Source of the DNA: Litoribacter ruber
GTDB taxonomy: Bacteria > Bacteroidota > Bacteroidia > Cytophagales > Cyclobacteriaceae
Direction of reading: 5' to 3'
Assembly: GCF_018500185.1 (NCBI RefSeq)
Contig: NZ_JAHBGI010000003.1
Coordinates: 310,001-374,000 of the forward strand
DNA: 64,000 bases
The notes under the pieces were generated by a model. That model was not told the origin of the DNA. It searched no databases and worked only from the letters and a program-made list of their open reading frames with translations. Of the stretch, positions 53,727 to 61,552 are shown one piece after another. How positions within the stretch are numbered: position 1 is the stretch's first letter; each line of letters starts with the position of its first letter. The position numbers and the translations under genes were made by a program.

Positions 53727-54779
53727 TTATTTATTGTAATATTCCCTGTACCACTCTATGAAGGCATCAATTCCTTTTTGGATAGGCGTATTGGGTTTGT
53801 AGTCGCAGTCACGAACGAGGTCTTCCACATCTGCATGCGAAGCCGGCACATCACCAGGTTGCAATGGCAGCAGGTTTTTCTTGGCTTCCTTGCCAAGTTT
53901 CACCTCAATTGCCTTGATGAAATCCATCAAAAGCACTGGGTTGGAATTCCCGATATTATATACTCGATAAGGGGCATAGGAAGTCCCCGGATCTGGCTCG
54001 TCACCGGTCCAATCCTGGTTCCGAGCAGCAGGTCTATCAGCCACCCTCATTACACCTTCCACAATATCCTCGATGAAAGTGAAGTCCCTTTTCATTTTAC
54101 CCTCATTGAAAACATTGATGGCCTCATCCTTGAGGATAGCTTCCGTAAACAGGAAAAGCGCCATATCAGGCCTGCCCCAAGGTCCATATACAGTAAAAAA
54201 CCTCAAGCCAGTTGTTGGGATATTGAACAAATGGCTATAGGTATGCGCCATCAGTTCATTGGATTTCTTGGAAGTCGCATATAAAGACACTGGATGATCC
54301 ACATTGTGGTGGATGGAAAATGGCATCTTGGTATTGGCCCCGTAAACAGAACTAGATGATGCGTACACCAAATGCTTGACAGGATATTTCCTGCAGGCCT
54401 CCAGAATATTCAGAAAACCAATGATATTGGCATCGATGTAAGCATCCGGATTGGTCAGGGAGTAGCGAACCCCCGCCTGGGCGGCTAAGTTGATCACCAC
54501 ATCAAATTTCTCATTTTCAAAAAGCTCCATCATTTGCTCTTTGTCCTCCAAATTCATCCTGACAAATGAATAATTGGGATACTTGCTGGAGCTTACCTTC
54601 TTGTGCCATTCGATGGCCTCACGGTCGATCCCCGTATTCTCCAAGCGGGAATACTTCAAATTCACATCATAATAATCGTTGATATTGTCGAGACCAATGA
54701 CCTCATCCCCTCTGTCTAAAATCTTCTTTGCCAGGTGGAATCCAATAAAACCGGCTGTACCGGTAATTAAAAATTTCAT
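53727..54779 (-). CDS. UDP-glucuronate 4-epimerase-like (GalE superfamily)
   Basis: 350 residues. The NAD motif TGTAGFIG, the SSSVYG segment and catalytic YATSKKSNELMAHTYSH are present. GLRFFTVYGPWGRPDMA is typical of the CapI/WbnF type that interconverts UDP-glucuronate and UDP-galacturonate. It is the first gene of a two-gene unit with rfbB. Confidence 0.88.
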   Translation of the reverse strand: MKFLITGTAGFIGFHLAKKILDRGDEVIGLDNINDYYDVNLKYSRLENTGIDREAIEWHKKVSSSKYPNYSFVRMNLEDKEQMMELFENEKFDVVINLAAQAGVRYSLTNPDAYIDANIIGFLNILEACRKYPVKHLVYASSSSVYGANTKMPFSIHHNVDHPVSLYATSKKSNELMAHTYSHLFNIPTTGLRFFTVYGPWGRPDMALFLFTEAILKDEAINVFNEGKMKRDFTFIEDIVEGVMRVADRPAARNQDWTGDEPDPGTSYAPYRVYNIGNSNPVLLMDFIKAIEVKLGKEAKKNLLPLQPGDVPASHADVEDLVRDCDYKPNTPIQKGIDAFIEWYREYYNK

Positions 54780-55058
54780 AAGGTTTGTTATATATTACTT
54801 AGACACAAAATAGGTTTCTTCTCCCGAGAAACCCTACTTGCAAATTGTTATTTCAGGACGTTAAATTACTATTTAAAATCTCTATTTACTAATAGGGCCT
54901 TTCAATTGGGGCACATTTTTAACTTCCCCAAAACAATTTCAGGAGATTTTTCGCAAATGACTCGAACAAAAACATAGCCAATATGAGCCAAACTTTTATT
55001 AATGGTTTGCCTATGCCTATTATTTTGGCTTATTTTAGGCAAAAAATTGAGACCCTCT

Positions 55059-56894
55059 ATGAAAATATCATTATCAGCATTTCTCTTTTGTTTACTGAGC
55101 TTTGCCGCTTTCGCTCAACCTGACCGATGGCAGCAAGCAGTGAAATATGAAATGGAAGTGGATATGGATGTGCAAAAAAACCAATATACAGGCACCCAAA
55201 AACTATCCTACACCAACAATTCCCCCGATACACTCGACCGTCTTTTTTACCACCTTTATTACAACGCCTTCCAGCCTAACAGCATGATGGATGTCAGAAG
55301 CAGGACCATCGCTGACCCTGACAGAAGAGTTGGAGACAGAATAAATAACCTGAAATCAGATGAGATTGGATACCTGAAGGTAAACAGCCTTACCCTAGAT
55401 GGAAAAGCTTTGGATTATGAGCACGTAGGGACCATTTTGGAGGTTAACCTTAGCGAACCAATTCTACCAAACAGCACAGTAACCTTGGACATGAAATTTG
55501 AAGGGCAAGTGCCTCTCCAAATCAGAAGAGCAGGACGTGATAATGAGGAGGGCGTGCGCTATAGCATGTCCCAGTGGTACCCTAAGTTGGCCAACTATGA
55601 TTACCAAGGCTGGCACGCCAACCCTTATATCGGAAGGGAGTTCTATGGCAACTGGGGTGATTTTGATGTGAAGATCACGATAGACAAAAGCTATGTACTT
55701 GGCGGAACGGGTTATGTTCAAAACCCTAACCAGGTAGGCCACGGCTATGAAGAAGAAGGCCAGAAAGTGAAATCCCCAAGAGGCAAAACCCTGACTTGGC
55801 ATTTTCACGCCCCTAAAGTTCACGACTTCATGTGGGCAGCTGACCCCAACTACACCCATGACAAAATCGAAATGGATAACGGGGTGACTGTTCACCATCT
55901 ATATATCAAAAACGAAGAAACCGAAGAAAACTGGAGCAAGCTGAAGGAATATACGCCTGCCGCAATTGAATTTATGAGCGAGCACTTTGGCGAATACCCT
56001 TACAAGCAGTATTCGGTAATCCAAGGTGGCGACGGAGGAATGGAGTATCCCATGTCCACCTTGATCACAGGCCATAGAAGCTTAGGCAGCTTGGTAGGCG
56101 TGATGATCCACGAGTTGGCTCACAGCTGGTTCCATGGCGTTTTGGCCTCCAATGAGGCGCTTCACCCATGGATGGACGAGGGTTTCACTTCCTATGCCTC
56201 CAATTTGGCCATGAATGAGCTTTTCGCAGAAACCCCCAGTGATGATCCTCAAAGAGGTTCGTACAGAGGGTACTTCAGATTGGTGCAGTCCGGGTTGGAA
56301 GAGCCTCTTTCAACACATGCTGACCATTACCACATCAATGCCGCATATGGAGCAGCTTCCTACAACAAAGGGGCTGTTTTCTTGGAGCAATTGGGCTATA
56401 TCATCGGCAAGGAAAACCGTGACCAAGGCATGTTGAAATACTGGGATACTTGGCAGTTTAAGCACCCAAATCCAAATGATGTGATCCGAGTGATGGAAAA
56501 ACAAAGTGGATTGGAACTTGACTGGTATAAGGAATATTGGGTTTATACCACCAAAACCATTGATTACGCTGTGAATAGCGTGGATGATTATAATGGAGGT
56601 AAAAGCAAAATCACATTGGAGCGTAAAGGCAAAATGCCAATGCCAATCGACCTGGTAATCACTTACCAGGATGGTTCCGAAGAATTGGTTTACCTTCCTT
56701 TGGTAATCATGAGAGGGGAAAAGCCCGAGGAAGAAGGCATGCCTACCCGCATCAAAACACAAAGATGGCCATGGACCAACCCAACCATTGAAGTGACTAT
56801 AGACCGTCCAAAATCAGATATTAAGTCTGTGGAAATCGACCCATCTGGCAGAATGGCTGATGTGGATAGAGAAAACAATAGGCTGGAGTTATAA
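55059..56894 (+). CDS. Exported M1-family metallopeptidase
   Basis: 611 residues from the ATG at 55059, which starts a good signal peptide (ends AAFAQ); the frame runs back to 55002. The zinc motif HELAHSWFHG with downstream Glu in WMDEGFTSYAS, and the exopeptidase loop GGDGGMEYPM (GxMEN-type, with Glu), are intact. It is probably a periplasmic or surface aminopeptidase. It is a single gene. Confidence 0.9.
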   Translation: MKISLSAFLFCLLSFAAFAQPDRWQQAVKYEMEVDMDVQKNQYTGTQKLSYTNNSPDTLDRLFYHLYYNAFQPNSMMDVRSRTIADPDRRVGDRINNLKSDEIGYLKVNSLTLDGKALDYEHVGTILEVNLSEPILPNSTVTLDMKFEGQVPLQIRRAGRDNEEGVRYSMSQWYPKLANYDYQGWHANPYIGREFYGNWGDFDVKITIDKSYVLGGTGYVQNPNQVGHGYEEEGQKVKSPRGKTLTWHFHAPKVHDFMWAADPNYTHDKIEMDNGVTVHHLYIKNEETEENWSKLKEYTPAAIEFMSEHFGEYPYKQYSVIQGGDGGMEYPMSTLITGHRSLGSLVGVMIHELAHSWFHGVLASNEALHPWMDEGFTSYASNLAMNELFAETPSDDPQRGSYRGYFRLVQSGLEEPLSTHADHYHINAAYGAASYNKGAVFLEQLGYIIGKENRDQGMLKYWDTWQFKHPNPNDVIRVMEKQSGLELDWYKEYWVYTTKTIDYAVNSVDDYNGGKSKITLERKGKMPMPIDLVITYQDGSEELVYLPLVIMRGEKPEEEGMPTRIKTQRWPWTNPTIEVTIDRPKSDIKSVEIDPSGRMADVDRENNRLEL

Positions 56895-56912
56895 TCCAGC
56901 ACTAGATATTTA

Positions 56913-56949
56913 AAAAGGAGCCTGATTAATTTTCAGGCTCCTTTTTTTT
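56913..56949. terminator. Bidirectional terminator overlapping the GH65 stop codon
   Basis: AAAAGGAGCCTGA and TCAGGCTCCTTTT form a 13-bp stem. The GH65 stop codon (56926-56928) is in the loop. Confidence 0.9.
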
Positions 56950-59358
56950 CGTGGATTTATGATGAAATTCCAGGATTTTGGTTTCTCCTTTCTTCAGAGA
57001 GACTTTTTGTTTGACAAGCATGATATGGATTTGGCCACCCCAACCTCCCCTGTTTCGGATTTCAAATTTCCCTTTTGTCACTATTATTTCCAGCCAATGC
57101 TTCCTGTACCGAATCCTGAATTGGATTTTCTGCACGTTTTCTGGCAACCTCGGGTTGAAAAATAGGCAGTCCTCACGGAAATCCATCCCCGTATAGCAGC
57201 GCTGTATGAGATCCAGTGAACCTGCCATCGCTCCCAAATGGATGCCCTCCGAAGTAGTGCCACCCTGCACATCCTTGAAGTCACTCATCAGGGCTTTTTT
57301 GAAGTTTTTCCAGCTTTCCTCCCTTCGGGACCGGGCATATACCCAACTGTGAACCACTTTACTTAAGGTAGAACCGTGGGCCGTGATTTTCTGATAATAT
57401 GCAATTGTCTCCGGAATCTGCACTTTTGGGTTGAATTCATAGCCCATTCTGCCAAACATATCGCAGAGCTCATCTGAGGAAAACAGGAAGAAAAGCATCA
57501 AAACATCCGCCTGCTTGACAGCTCGGTATCTATTCACATCATCCCCCTCCTTCTCCATGATCCTATCCAGCCTCAACACCTCCCCGTATTCAGCATGGTA
57601 TTTTCCCCAATCCACCTCCTCGAGCTTGTCAAATCCCTCAAACTGTTCGATCACTTTCTTATTCCCCACAAAGGGAACAAACATCTTTTTGATAATCTCC
57701 TCCCACTTCTTTAACTGGCTCTTATCTATTTCCAGCTGTTCCAATAAAACGGCGGCGATTTCCTTATCGAGTTTTTTTATAGTCTTCAGCGCATGAATCA
57801 AACAAAAGACGGCCATGACATTGGTGTAGGCATTGTTGTTCAAACCAGGTTGATCCGAACCCGGATAATGGGTGTGATATTCATCAGGGCCAACGATGTT
57901 TAAGATTTCATACCTCCCTTTTTCTTTATTGAATGAGGCCATACTTGCCCAAAACTTGGCAATTTCCAATAGCATTTCCGCTCCATAAAACGAAAGGAAC
58001 TCCAAATCACCGGTAATCTCAAAGTAGTGCCAGACATTATAAGCTATGGTGGCATTGACATGCCTTTGCAGAAAGGTATGATCCGGCAACCATCGGCCCG
58101 AGGCTGGGTTTAAATGGATCACCTGGCTTTCTTCCCTCCCGTTACTGCCACTTTGCCATGGATACATTGCCCCATCAAAACCAGCCTCCTGAGCGGCATA
58201 CCTAGCTTCGTTGAGGCGCCTGTACCTATACATAAGTAAGGATTTGGAAATTTCAGGCCGACTAATATTGAAGAATGGGAAAACGAATATTTCATCCCAA
58301 AAAATATGTCCCCTATAGGCCTCACCATGAAGTCCCCGTGCTGGGATCCCCGCATCGATCCCGATCGTGTTAAAAGAATAAGTCTGAAAAATATGGAAGA
58401 TATGCAGCCTGAGAACCAATTGGTCCTCACCATTGTCCGCCTCCAGCTTGACATCGCTTTCCTTCCAGATTCCTTTCCACTCTGCAATATGCTTTTCAAG
58501 CAAATCATCAAAACCCAGCGTCCTGCCTACCAAAGTTTTTGCTTCCATCAAAGGCTCTGAAATGGCGTTGTCTTTGGATGTGAAAATGGAAACAATTTTC
58601 TCAATGGTAACCGGTTTTCCTGCTGCCACCCCTACCTCAAACTCTTCCCCTATGTATTCTGGCAATTTCTCTTTATGGATCGGCTTTACCGAACTCCCAT
58701 CAATAAGAAGTTTGGCGGCTTGCGCCATTATAATCTCGGATTGGTTTGACCGGACTTTTAAGTAGATCCCGCTTTTTCCCATGGTCCCCGTATCAAGAAC
58801 TACCAGATGCTTGCTATTCAAATCCCGGTACCTTTCCACCCCGTGGTTAATCACCGATCCATCCAGACCGTTGTGGACGATGATGTTGCCTGACCAGTTT
58901 ACCGGAGTAAATTCCCATTTGATGGCAGCCAGGTTTTTATTGTGCATGCATACGATCCTGCGGGTGACCAGCTTGGAGGTCCTTCCTTTGGCATCCTTGA
59001 TCCGTATTTTCCTAGAGAGAATTCCCTTTTGAAGGTTCAACTCCTGCCGATAGCCAATGATTTCCACCTCCGACAGCTGTATCCAATCCCCATCCTCGTG
59101 TCTGTATTTCAGTACCGTCCAATCTGGCCAGTTGACAAGGTCCTCGTTTTCGATCCACTTTCCGGCGATTTCGGTCTTAAGGCGGTTGAATCCACTGGCA
59201 AGGTAGGTCCCAGGATAATGATACTTCCCTGCGACGGATTCCTCCGCAGCCCCCCTGGTGGTAAAGTAACCGTTTCCAAGAGCGCATAGGGCCTCTCGCA
59301 AAGTCTCTTCCTTAGGTTCAAATGACTTATAGACTACTTTCCAGGTATCCTCAACCAT
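56926..59358 (-). CDS. GH65 disaccharide phosphorylase (probably trehalose)
   Basis: The 810-residue GH65 enzyme has the N-terminal REALCALGNGYFTTRG block, the acid Glu in VGPDEYHTHYP, and the phosphate-site stretches HGSTLSKVVHS and GGTTSEGIHLGAMAGS. GH65 phosphorylases release beta-glucose-1-phosphate from maltose, trehalose or kojibiose. The neighbours (a trehalose-phosphatase one base upstream and a beta-phosphoglucomutase) favour trehalose. Hydrolysis instead of phosphorolysis cannot be excluded. It has no signal peptide, so it is cytoplasmic. Confidence 0.88.
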   Translation of the reverse strand: MVEDTWKVVYKSFEPKEETLREALCALGNGYFTTRGAAEESVAGKYHYPGTYLASGFNRLKTEIAGKWIENEDLVNWPDWTVLKYRHEDGDWIQLSEVEIIGYRQELNLQKGILSRKIRIKDAKGRTSKLVTRRIVCMHNKNLAAIKWEFTPVNWSGNIIVHNGLDGSVINHGVERYRDLNSKHLVVLDTGTMGKSGIYLKVRSNQSEIIMAQAAKLLIDGSSVKPIHKEKLPEYIGEEFEVGVAAGKPVTIEKIVSIFTSKDNAISEPLMEAKTLVGRTLGFDDLLEKHIAEWKGIWKESDVKLEADNGEDQLVLRLHIFHIFQTYSFNTIGIDAGIPARGLHGEAYRGHIFWDEIFVFPFFNISRPEISKSLLMYRYRRLNEARYAAQEAGFDGAMYPWQSGSNGREESQVIHLNPASGRWLPDHTFLQRHVNATIAYNVWHYFEITGDLEFLSFYGAEMLLEIAKFWASMASFNKEKGRYEILNIVGPDEYHTHYPGSDQPGLNNNAYTNVMAVFCLIHALKTIKKLDKEIAAVLLEQLEIDKSQLKKWEEIIKKMFVPFVGNKKVIEQFEGFDKLEEVDWGKYHAEYGEVLRLDRIMEKEGDDVNRYRAVKQADVLMLFFLFSSDELCDMFGRMGYEFNPKVQIPETIAYYQKITAHGSTLSKVVHSWVYARSRREESWKNFKKALMSDFKDVQGGTTSEGIHLGAMAGSLDLIQRCYTGMDFREDCLFFNPRLPENVQKIQFRIRYRKHWLEIIVTKGKFEIRNRGGWGGQIHIMLVKQKVSLKKGETKILEFHHKSTKKKEPEN

Positions 59359-59359
59359 A

Positions 59360-60151
59360 CTAAAACTTAATTAATTTCTGCAAAAACTCTTGAACTTCAT
59401 CTACTGACTTCAAGGAGTAATCAGCATGGGACTTTTTGCCATGGTCTCCCACCAAAATCCCCATCCCTTCTTTTTTCAACTCCTGAAAAGCATCCTCATC
59501 CGTCAGGTCGTCTCCCAAAAACACGGGCAACATCTCTCCAGAGTCTTTGGTGAGCTTATTCATCAAAAACCCTACAGCCTTTCCTTTATGCCAGTCAATG
59601 TTTGGTTTGATCTCTACCACTTTTTTTCCTTCCCCCATATTCAACCTGGGAAAGTCTTTCAGGCAATCTTTCACCATCTTCAAAAACTCAGTTTCCCTTT
59701 CTTCCTTCAATTTCCTATAATGCACCGCCAGGGTAAACTTTTTGCGTTCAAACCTCACGCCTTTCAGGTCCTCAAGCGCTGATTTCAATTTTGGCTCCAG
59801 CTCATCAAAGGCGGGGAGCACTTCTTGGGCTTCATCGTTTTCTTCATGGAAGTTTGCCGGTCCGGAAATCTCAAAACCATGACTACCCGCGTAATAAATA
59901 TCAGCAATCCCAGCCTTATCTTTCACATCCTCCAACCCCCTCCCGCTGATGATGGCCACCTGATACTTTTTGGATAGCTCCTGTACCGTTTTCTTCATTT
60001 CAGCCGAGATTTCCGCATCCTCATGGTTTTCCACTATGGGGGAAAGTGTGCCATCAAAATCCAAAAATATCAGCGGTTTCTTCTCTTGAAAAGCTTTTTT
60101 AAAATCATCAATTCTTTCAATTGCGGAAGGCAATTCCTTGGATGCTCTCAT
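59360..60151 (-). CDS. otsB: Trehalose-6-phosphate phosphatase
   Basis: The 263-residue HAD hydrolase has motif I DFDGTLSPI, motif II ISGRG, the OtsB-specific AGSHGFE and LAVHYRK, and motif IV GDDLTDEDAF. All motifs are canonical, unlike the phosphatase half of the fused protein at 23122-25329. It lies 6 bp after the beta-PGM gene and 1 bp before GH65, so the three genes form one transcript. Confidence 0.92.
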   Translation of the reverse strand: MRASKELPSAIERIDDFKKAFQEKKPLIFLDFDGTLSPIVENHEDAEISAEMKKTVQELSKKYQVAIISGRGLEDVKDKAGIADIYYAGSHGFEISGPANFHEENDEAQEVLPAFDELEPKLKSALEDLKGVRFERKKFTLAVHYRKLKEERETEFLKMVKDCLKDFPRLNMGEGKKVVEIKPNIDWHKGKAVGFLMNKLTKDSGEMLPVFLGDDLTDEDAFQELKKEGMGILVGDHGKKSHADYSLKSVDEVQEFLQKLIKF

Positions 60152-60157
60152 ATATGG

Positions 60158-60889
60158 TTAATTCAGTTTGACGTCTGTTAAATCTTGCACGGCCAGATCG
60201 GCCCCGTTTTTAAGTAACTCTTCTTTGCTGGCTCCGTTCACTATTCCCACCACTAATCCAAATCCTCCAGCACTTCCTGCCTCCACCCCAGCGATGGCAT
60301 CTTCTACGATCATGCTCTCCTCAGGATCCACCCCCAACTCCTTGGCAGCAGCTAAAAAAATATCAGGACTGGGCTTCCCTTTGATGTTCCTCTCCTTAGA
60401 AACCACCCCGTCAATCCTTGTTTCAAACAACTCCTCAATCCCAGTTACTTCCAATATTTTCTTGCAGTTTTTGCTGGATGAAATCACCGCGGTTTTCACC
60501 CCTTCGGCTTTCCATTTCTTGATCTGGTCTATGTTCTTTTCGAAAACCTCCACGCCTTCTTCCTCAATGACCTTCAAAAAGAATTCATTCTTTTTGTTTC
60601 CCAGCCCCCTTATGGTCAGTTCGTTGGGCTCATCGGATTCATTTCCTTCCGGAAGTTCAATATTTCTGGATTGGAGAAAATTCCGGATGCCGTCATAGCG
60701 GGGGATGCCGTCTATATATTTGGGATAATCAATCTCAATGGAAAAATCCTCAAAGGGTTGCTCCCCTTCTTCTTTCCTTTGTTCATTGTAAGCATCAAAC
60801 AATTGCTTCCAGGCCTTGGCATGCTGCACCGCCGTCCTCGTCAACACCCCATCCAGATCAAAAATGGCCGCAATGATTTTATTCTTCAT
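60158..60889 (-). CDS. Beta-phosphoglucomutase-family HAD enzyme
   Basis: 243 residues. Motif I DLDGVLTRTA (nucleophile and acid Asp) and the cap-domain stretch YIDGIPRYDGIRNFLQSR resemble mycobacterial Rv3400. ISSSKN, GKPSPDIFL and VEDAIAGVEAG complete the HAD motifs. It should convert beta-glucose-1-phosphate, the product of GH65, to glucose-6-phosphate. It is the first gene of the beta-PGM/otsB/GH65 operon. Confidence 0.9.
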   Translation of the reverse strand: MKNKIIAAIFDLDGVLTRTAVQHAKAWKQLFDAYNEQRKEEGEQPFEDFSIEIDYPKYIDGIPRYDGIRNFLQSRNIELPEGNESDEPNELTIRGLGNKKNEFFLKVIEEEGVEVFEKNIDQIKKWKAEGVKTAVISSSKNCKKILEVTGIEELFETRIDGVVSKERNIKGKPSPDIFLAAAKELGVDPEESMIVEDAIAGVEAGSAGGFGLVVGIVNGASKEELLKNGADLAVQDLTDVKLN

Positions 60890-60938
60890 TAGATTAGGCT
60901 TTGCTTAAATTGCACCAATATTTATACCATGAATTATT

Positions 60939-60970
60939 GTACTAAGTACAATGTACTAGGTACTATGTAC
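60939..60970. repeat. Five GTAC units at exact 7-bp spacing
   Basis: GTAC begins at 60939, 60946, 60953, 60960 and 60967, with AT-rich 3-bp spacers. Each unit is palindromic, so the whole array can pair with itself. It is non-coding. Confidence 0.8.
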
Positions 60971-61012
60971 AATAGGTCGGGGTGCTTTTGGAGGCCAATT
61001 GAGGGTTCCTAC

Positions 61013-61066
61013 CTTCATTTATTCACTTCATTATTCATTATTCATCATTCGACATTCATTATTTAT
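61013..61066. repeat. Degenerate ATTCATT tandem repeat
   Basis: About seven imperfect copies of TTCATT/ATTCATT lie in 54 bp. It is part of the non-coding repeat mosaic at 60.9-61.5 kb. Confidence 0.65.
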
Positions 61067-61114
61067 TTTCGTGACTGACCCGATGTTCACTTCATACCTC
61101 GTGCTTCTAACTTC

Positions 61115-61159
61115 GTACTTACGAAAGGTACAAAGTACGAAATACCACGTACTAGGTAC
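61115..61159. repeat. Second GTAC array
   Basis: GTAC starts at 61115, 61128, 61135, 61149 and 61156. Most gaps are 7 or 14 bp, and degenerate units fill the missing places. GTACTAGGTACA is shared with the array at 60939. Confidence 0.7.
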
Positions 61160-61227
61160 ACCGCAGGACTGGCTGCTTTGAGAAGCCATTTATAGGCCTT
61201 CCTGTTATTTACCGTCTCTATTCACGT

Positions 61228-61265
61228 GACCCTCCCTCAGAGCTTCGCTCTTCGGATAGGGAGTC
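61228..61265. repeat. Nested hairpin element
   Basis: The outer stem is CTCCCT with AGGGAG. The inner stem is AGAGC, TTC, GCTCT. This resembles a REP-like extragenic palindrome. It lies within non-coding repeats. Confidence 0.5.
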
Positions 61266-61295
61266 AGCGAAATGAGAATGGCTTCTTGAAAATTC

Positions 61296-61482
61296 ATTTT
61301 AACTTTGTGCTTTATGGCCCATATATTCCCACCCAATAGTTCTGGTAAAACCTTGTCCACGATGAAGCTTTGTGCTACTTCTTTAAAACTTCGTGTCCTT
61401 AGTGGCCAATTTTGCTTTTCCGCAAAATAGACTTTAGACTTTGTGCAACTTATTTTAACCTTGTGCCCTTTGTAGCCAATTA
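61296..61482. repeat. Dispersed CTTTGTG / GTGGCCAATT repeats
   Basis: CTTTGTG or close variants begin at 61303, 61368, 61389, 61439 and 61459. Two are followed by GTGGCCAATT or GTAGCCAATT. A 100-codon open frame on the minus strand (61205-61507) is built wholly from these repeats and is not considered a gene. Confidence 0.6.
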
Positions 61483-61483
61483 A

Positions 61484-61520
61484 CATAAAAAATCTCCGGA
61501 GCATCACCCCGGAGATTTGA
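61484..61520 (-). terminator. Terminator of the RND permease gene
   Basis: AAATCTCCGG and CCGGAGATTT form a 10-bp perfect stem. On the minus strand it is followed by a T run. It lies 33 bp after the stop at 61553. Confidence 0.88.
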
Positions 61521-61552
61521 ACATTTAAAAAACCACCAACCTTTATTTTAAC

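Noticed and set aside
60939-61159. CRISPR array
   Set aside because: The repeat unit is only 4 bp with 3-bp spacers and there are no cas genes in the window.
61205-61507. A 100-codon open frame on the minus strand
   Set aside because: It is composed entirely of short repeats (CTTTGTG elements, nested hairpin) and overlaps the RND terminator. It has no recognisable domain or start context.
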